A stretch of 5,800 nucleotides of DNA from Treponema sp. Its GTDB lineage: Bacteria; Spirochaetota; Spirochaetia; Treponematales; Breznakiellaceae. A program made the position numbers and the translations under genes. The DNA lies in assembly GCA_031283505.1 (NCBI GenBank), contig JAITBO010000284.1:1-5800 (forward strand). Reading direction: 5' to 3'. Below the pieces are notes generated by a model, which saw only the letters and a program-made list of their open reading frames with translations, did not search any database and had not been told where the DNA came from. Below, piece after piece: positions 1 through 5,737 of the stretch (within the stretch, counting starts at the first letter, position 1; each line of letters begins with the position of its first letter).

Positions 1-183
1 TTTGGGGAAGACAACCACGAAGTAGGGAAAGAGTACACGGTAGGGATAGAAGGGAACAATTGCCGGTTGCGGCATCGGATCAGGCGGGCATATCGCAGGA
101 CTTGTTATTTTTCTAAGAAACTGTTCAACTACAGGAAAGCGTTTGATATGGCTTTCTTTTACATCAATTATGGTTTTGTTTAA
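1..183 (+). CDS. IS1-family transposase, C-terminal end (5' end outside window)
   Basis: Frame 1 is open from the first base to a TAA at 181-183, giving 60 residues with the start outside the window. Motifs of the C-terminal part of the IS1 (InsAB-type) DDE transposase appear in order: K-E-Y-T at residues 10-13, I-E-G-N-N at 16-20, L-R-H-R at 23-26, then R-R-T-C-Y-F-S-K at 32-39 and a Tyr-rich tail. These match the InsB pattern YTxxIExxNxxLRxxLxRxxRKxxxFSK that I recall from E. coli IS1. Glu17 (bases 49-51) is the likely third acidic catalytic residue, an inference from the family. The frame runs to a natural stop 26 bases before a plausible IS end, so this 3' end looks intact; whether the whole transposase is functional cannot be seen. 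The opposite strand is also open here but gives a proline-rich, motif-free peptide, so I take the + strand as real. Confidence 0.85.
   Translation, partial: FGEDNHEVGKEYTVGIEGNNCRLRHRIRRAYRRTCYFSKKLFNYRKAFDMAFFYINYGFV
7..78 (+). repeat. 72-bp inverted repeat, left copy (IS1 transposase segment)
   Basis: This stretch reappears in reverse complement at 5729-5800 with 68 of 72 bases identical by direct comparison. Three differences are clustered and change the encoded His-Glu to Gln-Arg. The fourth, TTG versus TTA, is silent. The repeat is the homologous part of two IS1-family transposase genes facing each other. The right copy reaches the window edge, so the true repeat may be longer. Confidence 0.93.
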
Positions 184-186
184 GAA

Positions 187-209
187 CTCATCATACTTTC
201 TGGATCACC
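187..209 (-). repeat. Probable IS1-family right terminal inverted repeat
   Basis: Read from the outside inward (the - strand), the sequence starts GGTGATCCAG and runs about 23 bases. Compared by eye with the E. coli IS1 end as I remember it, GGTGATGCTG..., it matches at roughly half the positions, including the first six bases. It lies just after the transposase stop, where an IS1 right end should be. The inner boundary is approximate and the left partner is not in the window. Confidence 0.55.
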
Positions 210-282
210 TCCTTATAATGAATAAATATGCAGAAAAAAATCAAAAAACATAGTTTATCGGGAAATTTTTGTATAAAAATAC

Positions 283-309
283 TTGTTGTATTTTTTATTT
301 TAGTATACA
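283..309 (+). promoter_or_regulatory. Candidate sigma-70-type promoter of the liv operon
   Basis: The AT-rich stretch between the IS1 end and livJ contains TTGTTG (283-288) and TATACA (304-309), separated by 15 bases. Each resembles a -35 or -10 box, but the spacer is shorter than the usual 16-18. A second A/T-rich hexamer, TATAAA at 272-277, lacks a good -35 partner. This is the only long AT-rich region upstream of the operon, so a promoter is expected here. The exact boxes are uncertain. Transcription from IS1 could also contribute. Confidence 0.45.
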
Positions 310-340
310 GTAGGGATGCGGTAGTTTACCGCGCATACTG
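308..340 (+). promoter_or_regulatory. Inverted repeat in the livJ leader (operator or 5' hairpin)
   Basis: GCGGTA (318-323) and TACCGC (327-332) form a perfect 6-bp stem around a GTT loop. An outer pair, CAGTA (308-312) and TACTG (336-340), can extend it across an asymmetric internal loop. The structure begins at the candidate -10 box and ends eight bases before the livJ Shine-Dalgarno site. It could therefore be a binding site for a dimeric repressor or a hairpin at the start of the mRNA. There is no T-run after it, so it is not a terminator. No regulator gene is in the window to name. Confidence 0.45.
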
Positions 341-358
341 CAAAAATGGAGGAAGAAC

Positions 359-1519
359 ATGAAAAGAACAGCGCTTGCGGGGATATTGTTTCTCTGCGCC
401 CTGGCTGTGCTGACGGCGGGGGGCACGAAGGAAAATACCATCAAAATCGGATTTAACATCCCTTTGACGGGGGACTCTCCCATGATCGGCGAGGGGTCCC
501 GGTATGCCGGGGAAATCGTCAAAAAACGGATCAACGGCCAGGGAGGGCTGGATGTTAAGGGCCAAAAGTATATGGTAGATTTCGTTTACGTAGACAACGA
601 ACTAAAGGCGGAATCCGCTATTCAGGCGGCTTACCGGCTCATCGAGCAGGATAAGGTCCTGGCGGTAGTGGGTCCCCAGGGTTCAGGCCGGGCCATTCCG
701 GCGGGGCAGATCAACAACGACAACCGCACCCCCATGGTATCCGCCTGGTCAACCAATCCGGATACGACGAAAAACCGGCCCTATGTGTTCCGGGCTTGCT
801 TCCTGGATCCCTTTCAGGCTCCGGTGGCGGTTAAATTCGCCCGGGAGCAGTTCAAGGTGACCAAAACGGCTATCCTTTACAACCTGGAAGACGATTATTC
901 CAAGACTCTGGCGGAACTTTTCCGGGACAACTGGGAAAAGGCGAACGGAGCCGGATCGGTGGTGGTATTTGACAGTTTTGGTCAGAAGGACCAGGATTTC
1001 TCCGTACAACTGACCCGCATCGTCAATTCTCCGGCGGAATTCCTCTACCTCCCGGCCTATTACAACCATGTGGCCCTGATCGTGCCCCAGGCCCAGGACC
1101 TGGGCTGGACCAAACCCATCATGGGCAGCGATTCCTGGGGTTCCGCGGACCTTATTTCCCTGAGCAAGGGATCCGTGGAGGGGTACTATTTTACCACCCA
1201 TTACGCCGCAGCCGGAGCGGTGGGCAGGACCAAGGAATTCATCGACGAATACAAGGCCACTTACGGCTATGTCCCCGACGATGTGGCGGCCCTGACCTTT
1301 GACGCGGTGAACATCGTCCTTCAAGCTATACAGAACGCGGGGCTTACGGGCAATCTCCAGCAGGACCGAAATAACATCCGCTCCGCCATTACGTCCATCA
1401 AAAACTATGACGGCATTACCGGGAAGATGACTTTTAACGAAAGCGGCGACCCGGAAAAAGACGCCGTGGTTGTGCGGATTGTCAACGGGGAATTCACCTT
1501 CGTAACCAGCCTGCACTAA
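359..1519 (+). CDS. livJ: Branched-chain amino acid ABC transporter, substrate-binding protein (LivJ/LivK type)
   Basis: 386 residues, in the usual size range for Leu/Ile/Val-binding proteins of the Peripla_BP_6 fold. Residues 1-20 form a signal peptide: Lys-Arg, a hydrophobic core, then L-T-A before G-G-T-K-E. There is no convincing lipobox cysteine; the only early Cys, residue 13, sits inside the core. Family signatures follow: K-I-G-F-N-I-P-L-T-G-D near 29-39, V-V-G-P-Q-G-S-G at 103-110, P-M-V-S-A-W-S-T at 125-132, P-Y-V-F-R-A at 141-146, and a late G-K-M-T-F-N near 375. Ser109 and the Ser/Thr at 128-132 lie where the family contacts the ligand's alpha-carboxylate and amino group (inference). 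The ATG follows GGAGGA (348-353) by five bases. It is first in the operon and would deliver substrate to LivH-LivM. Leu/Ile/Val is the most likely ligand, but relatives bind other amino acids, amides or urea, so the exact substrate is open. Confidence 0.93.
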   Translation: MKRTALAGILFLCALAVLTAGGTKENTIKIGFNIPLTGDSPMIGEGSRYAGEIVKKRINGQGGLDVKGQKYMVDFVYVDNELKAESAIQAAYRLIEQDKVLAVVGPQGSGRAIPAGQINNDNRTPMVSAWSTNPDTTKNRPYVFRACFLDPFQAPVAVKFAREQFKVTKTAILYNLEDDYSKTLAELFRDNWEKANGAGSVVVFDSFGQKDQDFSVQLTRIVNSPAEFLYLPAYYNHVALIVPQAQDLGWTKPIMGSDSWGSADLISLSKGSVEGYYFTTHYAAAGAVGRTKEFIDEYKATYGYVPDDVAALTFDAVNIVLQAIQNAGLTGNLQQDRNNIRSAITSIKNYDGITGKMTFNESGDPEKDAVVVRIVNGEFTFVTSLH

Positions 1520-1557
1520 AACTGCCGTGACGGTCCGGCGGATCGCCTGAAGGCCGA

Positions 1558-1584
1558 GCCCGGCGGGTCAAGGAGCCGCCGGGC
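1558..1584 (+). promoter_or_regulatory. Perfect 9-bp GC stem-loop between livJ and livH
   Basis: GCCCGGCGG (1558-1566) pairs exactly with CCGCCGGGC (1576-1584) around a 9-base loop. It lies in the 94-base gap after the livJ stop, which is the only sizeable gap in the operon. No T-run follows, so intrinsic termination is unlikely. In many ABC import operons a stable hairpin after the binding-protein gene protects the upstream mRNA and raises binding protein relative to permease. That role is inferred here. The livH Shine-Dalgarno site AGGAGGTG (1601-1608) lies 16 bases downstream, outside the stem. Confidence 0.7.
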
Positions 1585-1613
1585 CGCAGTCCGGGAGTTG
1601 AGGAGGTGTCCCG

Positions 1614-2525
1614 ATGCTGACCACTTTTTTACAGAATATATTCAACGCCCTCCAATGGGGAAGTTTCTACTCGATGATCGCCTTGGGATACTGCCTGGTG
1701 TATGGGGTGCTGCGGCTCATCAACTTTGCCCACGGCGATATTTTTATGACCGCCTGTTACATTGCCTTCTTCGCCGCCGCCGGCCTTTTGGGCGCTTTAG
1801 GCGGGGCAGGCTGGGGGGTGTTCGTCCTTACCCTGGCGCTGACCATGGTGGGGACGGCCCTGTTGGGGGTCACCATAGAGCGGGTGGCCTACCGCCCTCT
1901 CAGGCGGAAAGGGGTAAACCGCCTCTACGTGGTGATCACCGCCTTGATGGTGGGGTTCATCCTTGAGAACGGGAACCTCGCGATCCTCGGAGCCAGTTCC
2001 AAGCGTTTCCCCGACATCATCGACAAGGAGCTTTGGCAGATAGGTTCCCTGGTGCTGACCAATTTCAAGGTCCTGGTAATTGTGGCGGCCTTTTCAGTTT
2101 TCGGCATCCTGCAATTTATCGTCCAGAAGACCGTGTTCGGTATGTCCATGCGGGCCATCTCCTATGACAAATTCGCCATCCCCCTCATGGGAATCCCCGT
2201 GAATCGGGTCATCACATTTACTTTTGCCCTGGGATCGTCCCTCGCTGCGGTAGCAGGAATACTGTTCGGGATGTCCTACCCCGTGCTGGATCCCTATATG
2301 GGTATGATCATCGGGTGGAAAGCCTTCATCGCCGCCGTGGTCGGGGGCATAGGGGATATAAAGGGGGCTTTTTTAGGCGGCTTCATTTTGGGGTTTATCG
2401 AAATTTTTGTTACCGCCGTCTTCCCTTCGAGCTTTAAGGATCTGATTTCCTTCGTCATCCTTCTGATCATTCTGGTCATCAAACCTACCGGATTTTTCGG
2501 CGTACCCAGAAGTACCAAAATTTAG
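1614..2525 (+). CDS. livH: Branched-chain amino acid ABC transporter, permease LivH
   Basis: 303 residues, strongly hydrophobic, with about eight likely membrane segments; the size matches LivH of the BPD_transp_2 permease family. Landmarks in order: L-I-N-F-A-H-G-D at 35-42, the classic LivH signature after the first helix; E-R-V-A-Y-R-P-L-R-R at 89-98; the cytoplasmic loop G-M-S-M-R-A-I-S-Y-D at 176-185 with L-M-G-I-P-V-N-R at 191-198, where permeases of this type contact the ATPases; and A-F-I-A-A-V-V-G-G-I-G-D-I-K-G from 237. The ATG at 1614 follows a strong AGGAGGTG (1601-1608) by five bases. It pairs with the next gene's product to form the inner-membrane pore. Nothing is missing or broken. 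Confidence 0.94.
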   Translation: MLTTFLQNIFNALQWGSFYSMIALGYCLVYGVLRLINFAHGDIFMTACYIAFFAAAGLLGALGGAGWGVFVLTLALTMVGTALLGVTIERVAYRPLRRKGVNRLYVVITALMVGFILENGNLAILGASSKRFPDIIDKELWQIGSLVLTNFKVLVIVAAFSVFGILQFIVQKTVFGMSMRAISYDKFAIPLMGIPVNRVITFTFALGSSLAAVAGILFGMSYPVLDPYMGMIIGWKAFIAAVVGGIGDIKGAFLGGFILGFIEIFVTAVFPSSFKDLISFVILLIILVIKPTGFFGVPRSTKI

Positions 2526-2533
2526 GAGCGGAT

Positions 2534-3646
2534 ATGGTTTTAACAAACGGGAAAAACAAGAACATTATCCTGCTCATAGCCCTTCTTATAGGAGCCATGG
2601 CAGTCGTCACGGCCCTCTCCGCCCTGGGAATAATCAACCAGTATATCCAGAGCGTGATGATGTCCATAGGGATCAACATCATCTTTGCCTCAAGCCTCAA
2701 CATCGTGAACGGTTATATGGGAGAATTTTCCTGCGGACACGCGGGATTCATGGCGGTGGGGGCCTATGTTTCGTCGGTACTCTCCCTCATCCTTTTCACC
2801 GAAAACAAATTTACCGGCGGCCCCCTCCTTCCGCCTCAGACAGCGATAGTGCTTTTCCCGGCGGTTATCGTCATCGGGGGCTTTGCGGCGGCGGCGGCGG
2901 GACTTCTGGTGGCCCTTCCCTCTTTCAAGACCCGGGACGACTACCTGGCGATCATCACCATCGCTGCCAACTACATCATCATGACCGCCATCAACAATCT
3001 GGAAATCATCGGCGCCAGCCGGGGGCTTATGGGAATGAAGGGGGCGATCTTCGCCATGTCGGACCTTATCCCCCTGCCGTGGATACTCGTCTGGATCATG
3101 GCGTTTGTCGTGATCTGCGTAACCGCCATCAAGCGCCTTATGGGTTCGGTTTTGGGCAAGGGAATTTCCGCCATCAGATACGACGAGATTTCCGCGGAGA
3201 TCATGAGCGTGGACACCAATAAAATGAAGCTTCTCGCCTTTATGTTCTCTTCCGGCCTTGCGGGAATAGCCGGGGGACTTTTCGCCCACATGATGGGGTT
3301 CATCAACCCTCAATCCTTCAACATCATGAAGTCCACCGAAGGCATGGTGATGGTCTACCTGGGAGGCATGGGATCTTTGAGCGGCTCTGTCCTGTCTGCC
3401 GTACTGTTCACCTTCCTTCTGGAAATGCTCCGGCCTCTGCAAATCCTCAAGTGGGTGTTCATCCCCCTGCTCCTCATCCTGCTCATGCAGTTCCGTCCCG
3501 AAGGACTCATGGGGAACCGGGAACTTTCGGAGGCGGTCCCGTTTTTTAGGCGGCTTTTCGGGAAAGATTCAGGCGGGGCCGGGGCGGACAAGGGAACGCA
3601 TAACGGTAATACCGGCGGCATTGCTGCCGGGGGAGAAGGATCATGA
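2534..3646 (+). CDS. livM: Branched-chain amino acid ABC transporter, permease LivM
   Basis: 370 residues with multiple membrane helices, the second permease of the pair. Characteristic stretches: L-N-I-V-N-G-Y-M-G-E-F-S-C-G-H-A-G-F at 55-72; D-D-Y-L-A-I-I-T-I-A at 135-144; S-R-G-L-M-G-M at 162-168; the ATPase-contact loop near 204-232, including G-K-G-I-S-A-I-R-Y-D-E-I-S; and R-P-E-G-L-M-G at 321-327 just after the last helix. The start at 2534 is eight bases after the livH stop and is preceded by AGGAG (2524-2528), which overlaps that stop codon, so the two genes are probably translationally coupled. After residue 340 there is a hydrophilic, Gly-rich tail of about 30 residues that looks unstructured and is not part of the family core. 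It overlaps livG by four bases. Confidence 0.93.
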   Translation: MVLTNGKNKNIILLIALLIGAMAVVTALSALGIINQYIQSVMMSIGINIIFASSLNIVNGYMGEFSCGHAGFMAVGAYVSSVLSLILFTENKFTGGPLLPPQTAIVLFPAVIVIGGFAAAAAGLLVALPSFKTRDDYLAIITIAANYIIMTAINNLEIIGASRGLMGMKGAIFAMSDLIPLPWILVWIMAFVVICVTAIKRLMGSVLGKGISAIRYDEISAEIMSVDTNKMKLLAFMFSSGLAGIAGGLFAHMMGFINPQSFNIMKSTEGMVMVYLGGMGSLSGSVLSAVLFTFLLEMLRPLQILKWVFIPLLLILLMQFRPEGLMGNRELSEAVPFFRRLFGKDSGGAGADKGTHNGNTGGIAAGGEGS

Positions 3647-4416
3647 GCGAATATCATCTTGAACTCAGGAACCTGACCCACCGTTTCGGCGGCCTCCAGG
3701 CTCTGACGACCGTCAATCTGGGATTGAAACAGGGGGACATAGCCGGCCTTATAGGGCCCAACGGGGCGGGAAAAACCACGGTCTTCAACCTGGTGAGCGG
3801 TTTCTATGTGCCCACCGAGGGGGACATAATCCTGAACGGGGTACGGATCAACGCCAGGAAGCCCCACGAAATAGCCTCCATGAAAATAGGGAGGACCTTT
3901 CAAAACATACGGCTATGGAGCGAGATGACGGTGCTGGACAACATACGCATAGCCCAGCATTACCGCCTGGGCTACAACGCGGCGGACGTGTTTTTCAAGA
4001 CAAAGCGTTACCGGGAAAGGGAAAGCGAGATAACCCGGTCGGCCCGGGAACTCCTTGAGGTGTTTCACCTGGTGGACCTGGCGGACGAATATCCCAGGAA
4101 CCTGCCCTATGGGATACAACGCAGAGTGGAGATAGCCCGGGCCCTGTCCTTGCAGCCGGAACTCCTCATGCTGGACGAGCCTGCGGCGGGCCTCGGCACT
4201 GCGGACATCGTTGAGCTTATCGACTATATCAACTGGATTCACGATACCTTCAAGCTTACTATCTGGATGATCGAACACCAGATGGAAGTGATCATGACAT
4301 TGTGCCGCACGATCCAGGTGATCGATTTCGGCAGGGAGATAGCCACGGGGACGCCGGAAGAAATCAGGAACAACCCCGAAGTCATCAAAGCCTATCTGGG
4401 GGAGGGAACGATATGA
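3643..4416 (+). CDS. livG: Branched-chain amino acid ABC transporter, ATP-binding protein LivG
   Basis: 257 residues, the normal LivG length. The ABC ATPase motifs are all present: Walker A G-P-N-G-A-G-K-T at 38-45, Q-loop Gln87 in R-T-F-Q-N-I-R, a signature region L-P-Y-G-I-Q-R-R at 154-161, Walker B L-L-M-L-D-E-P at 174-180 with catalytic Glu179, and H-loop His212 in I-E-H-Q-M. The signature is the LivG form (normally Y-G-Q-Q-R) rather than LSGGQ, with Ile in place of the first Gln. The C-terminal A-T-G-T-P-E-E-I...V-I-K-A-Y-L-G is also typical of LivG. The ATG overlaps the livM stop as ATGA, and a purine-rich GGAGAAGG precedes it. It acts on the cytoplasmic face, paired with LivF. Confidence 0.94.
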   Translation: MSEYHLELRNLTHRFGGLQALTTVNLGLKQGDIAGLIGPNGAGKTTVFNLVSGFYVPTEGDIILNGVRINARKPHEIASMKIGRTFQNIRLWSEMTVLDNIRIAQHYRLGYNAADVFFKTKRYRERESEITRSARELLEVFHLVDLADEYPRNLPYGIQRRVEIARALSLQPELLMLDEPAAGLGTADIVELIDYINWIHDTFKLTIWMIEHQMEVIMTLCRTIQVIDFGREIATGTPEEIRNNPEVIKAYLGEGTI

Positions 4417-5178
4417 ATGCAGACCGGGAGCGTAATCATGCTGCTTGAGGTTCGGAATCTAAAGGCGTCCTACGGAAACATTGAAGCCCTCCACGGCATT
4501 TCCTTTGCCATTGACAAGGGGGAAATCGTCACCCTCATCGGCGCCAACGGCGCGGGGAAAACCTCGACCCTCCTGAGCCTGGCCCGGCTCCCGAGGCCGG
4601 AAGCACCGACGGCAACCGGTGGGGATATTCTCTACGAAGGGAAGAGCATACTCAAAACCGAACCCCATATACTCATCCAGAAAAAGATGATGGCCCTGGT
4701 TCCGGAAGGCAGGCATATCTTCGGGAACCTGACGGTGCAGGAAAACCTCAGGATCGCCGCCTTCCCGCACCGGAAAGACGTGAACCGGGCGGTCATCACC
4801 GGAGAAATCCAGGAGTTGGTGTACAGTCTCTTTCCACGGCTCTACGAACGGCGGAAACAGCGGGGAGAACTCCTCTCCGGCGGGGAACAGCAGATGCTGG
4901 CGGTGGGCCGGGCCCTCATGACGGGCAGCGATTTCATCATGCTGGACGAGCCTTCCATGGGCCTTGCCCCGATACTGATGTACGAGATGTTCCGGGCTTT
5001 ACGGCAGCTCAACGCCGTAAAACATATCTCCATCCTGGTGGTGGAGCAGAACGCCAAAGTAGCCCTGGAGTTCGCAAGCCGGGGCTATGTCCTCAAAACC
5101 GGGGAAATCATCGCCGGGGGAACATCGGCGGAACTGGCGGCCAACGCGGACGTAAAGAAAGCCTACCTGGGCGGCTAA
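4417..5178 (+). CDS. livF: Branched-chain amino acid ABC transporter, ATP-binding protein LivF
   Basis: 253 residues from the first ATG, which directly abuts the livG stop. An in-frame ATG at 4438 gives 246 residues, begins M-L-L-E-V like many LivF proteins, and has its own GGGAG (4425-4429) eight bases upstream, so it may be the true start. Motifs: Walker A G-A-N-G-A-G-K-T at 42-49; V-P-E-G-R-H-I-F at 95-102, the LivF version of the Q-loop; signature L-S-G-G-E-Q-Q at 143-149; Walker B I-M-L-D-E-P with Glu168, followed by S-M-G-L-A-P; and V-E-Q-N at 199-202, where LivF proteins carry Gln instead of the H-loop His. The loop after Walker A (about 56-70) is a few residues longer than in E. coli LivF. 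It is the last gene of the operon and completes the LivG-LivF ATPase pair. Confidence 0.94.
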   Translation: MQTGSVIMLLEVRNLKASYGNIEALHGISFAIDKGEIVTLIGANGAGKTSTLLSLARLPRPEAPTATGGDILYEGKSILKTEPHILIQKKMMALVPEGRHIFGNLTVQENLRIAAFPHRKDVNRAVITGEIQELVYSLFPRLYERRKQRGELLSGGEQQMLAVGRALMTGSDFIMLDEPSMGLAPILMYEMFRALRQLNAVKHISILVVEQNAKVALEFASRGYVLKTGEIIAGGTSAELAANADVKKAYLGG

Positions 5179-5192
5179 AAATTCGGAAATTT

Positions 5193-5210
5193 GGTGCCTG
5201 GCACCCTTTT
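5193..5210 (+). terminator. Short palindromic hairpin after livF, possible weak terminator
   Basis: GGTGCCTGGCACC (5193-5205) is a perfect palindrome around one central base. It folds as a 5-bp stem with a CTG loop, followed by CTTTT. It starts 15 bases after the livF stop and is preceded by an A/T-rich stretch, as expected for an intrinsic terminator. The stem and the four-T run are short, so efficiency would be modest. Alternatively it may be a dispersed palindromic repeat or scar at the edge of the IS256 remnant. Confidence 0.45.
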
Positions 5211-5214
5211 GGCC

Positions 5215-5737
5215 GGCATAGGCCGACATAACGGACACACCGAAAAGACCGTGTTCACTGAAAATCAGGAAGCGGTTATCCAGGTTCCCCAGGATCGGAA
5301 CGGGACCTTCGAGCCGCAAATAATCCCGAAATACCAGAAACGGGTTCCGCTGTTCAATGACCAGATCATCTCGATGTATTCATTCGGAAAGACCGACCGG
5401 GACATCAAAGCCCACCTTGAAAAGATCTACAATATGGAAGTGTCGCCTGACCTCATTAGTCGGGTAACCGAAGGGGTTATGGATGAAGTGAGGGAGTGGC
5501 AGAGCCGCCCGATGGAAAAGTCTTATGCGATCATGTATCCGGACGCGATCCGAATGAAGGCGAAGCGGGAAGGGAAAAGCTACGTAAAAAGCGTATAAGT
5601 GGCTTTGAGAGTCAATTTTGAGGGACAAAAGGAGGTTGGCGAAACGAAGGTTCGCACGGGCTGTGGATAGTGGAACCGCGGGGTGGAAGATATGCTTATC
5701 GCCGGCAAGGACGGATTGACCGGCTTCCCCGATGCCG
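5215..5737 (+). pseudogene. IS256-family (mutator type) transposase remnant, truncated at both ends
   Basis: One reading frame carries IS256-family sequence all the way: N-G-H-T-E-K-T-V from about 5227, P-Q-D-R-N-G-T-F-E-P-Q-I-I-P-K-Y, the D-R-D-I-K-A-H-L-E...V-S-P-D-L-I-S block, W-Q-S-R-P (about 5497-5511), and Y-P-D-A-I-R-M-K. The frame then meets TAA at 5596-5598, where a Tyr codon is expected. It continues as V-A-L-R-V-N-F-E-G-Q-K-E-V, degrades, meets TAG at 5668-5670, and resumes as N-R-G-V-E-D-M-L-I-A-G-K-D-G-L-T-G-F-P-D-A-V. The first two catalytic Asp (in Y-P-D-A and K-D-G-L) survive. The N-terminal 60 or so residues and the half carrying the catalytic Glu are missing, and about ten residues appear lost between E-V and N-R-G-V. 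A short ORF covering only 5191-5598 is part of this pseudogene. It is broken on the right by an IS1 fragment. Confidence 0.88.

Larger units (their letters stand above)
1..209 (+). mobile_element. IS1-family insertion sequence, right end
   Basis: This is the right-hand part of an IS1-like element: transposase C-terminus, stop codon, and a short tail closing at about base 209 with ...GGATCACC. Read inward on the - strand, the end begins GGTGATCC, and IS1 ends begin GGTGAT or GGTAAT. The DNA becomes strongly AT-rich just beyond this point. The eight or nine bases after the end (210-218, TCCTTATAA) would be one copy of the target duplication, but the left end lies outside the window, so this cannot be confirmed. 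The exact boundary is inferred from the terminal repeat. Confidence 0.7.

Noticed and set aside
1..200. Long open frame on the - strand through the left edge
   Set aside because: It has no usable start codon, is proline-rich and motif-free in the repeat, and lies antisense to a clear IS1 transposase frame.
200..215. CTGGATCACCTCCTTA matches the 3' end of bacterial 16S rRNA, or in reverse an exceptionally strong Shine-Dalgarno site
   Set aside because: The bases upstream do not match 16S rRNA. On the - strand the ATG five bases after it opens only a four-codon frame. GGATCACC fits better as the outer end of the IS1 terminal repeat, so the match is probably coincidental.
359..421. Lipoprotein signal at Cys13 of the binding protein
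   Set aside because: The cysteine sits in the middle of the hydrophobic core with no lipobox pattern. A signal peptidase I site near residue 20 fits better.
749..1516. 255-codon open frame on the - strand inside livJ
   Set aside because: It is a shadow of the GC-rich livJ coding frame, with no recognisable domain or ribosome site. The same applies to the other antisense frames under livH, livM, livG and livF.
1598..1966. 122-codon + strand frame overlapping the start of livH
   Set aside because: It is Arg/Pro/Gly-rich and out of frame with livH, which has the family motifs and the better ribosome site.
359..5178. Urea transporter (urtABCDE) with the same gene layout
   Set aside because: The layout is shared, but the protein lengths and Liv-type motifs fit the amino acid system better, and no urease genes are visible. 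It is not fully excluded for substrate.
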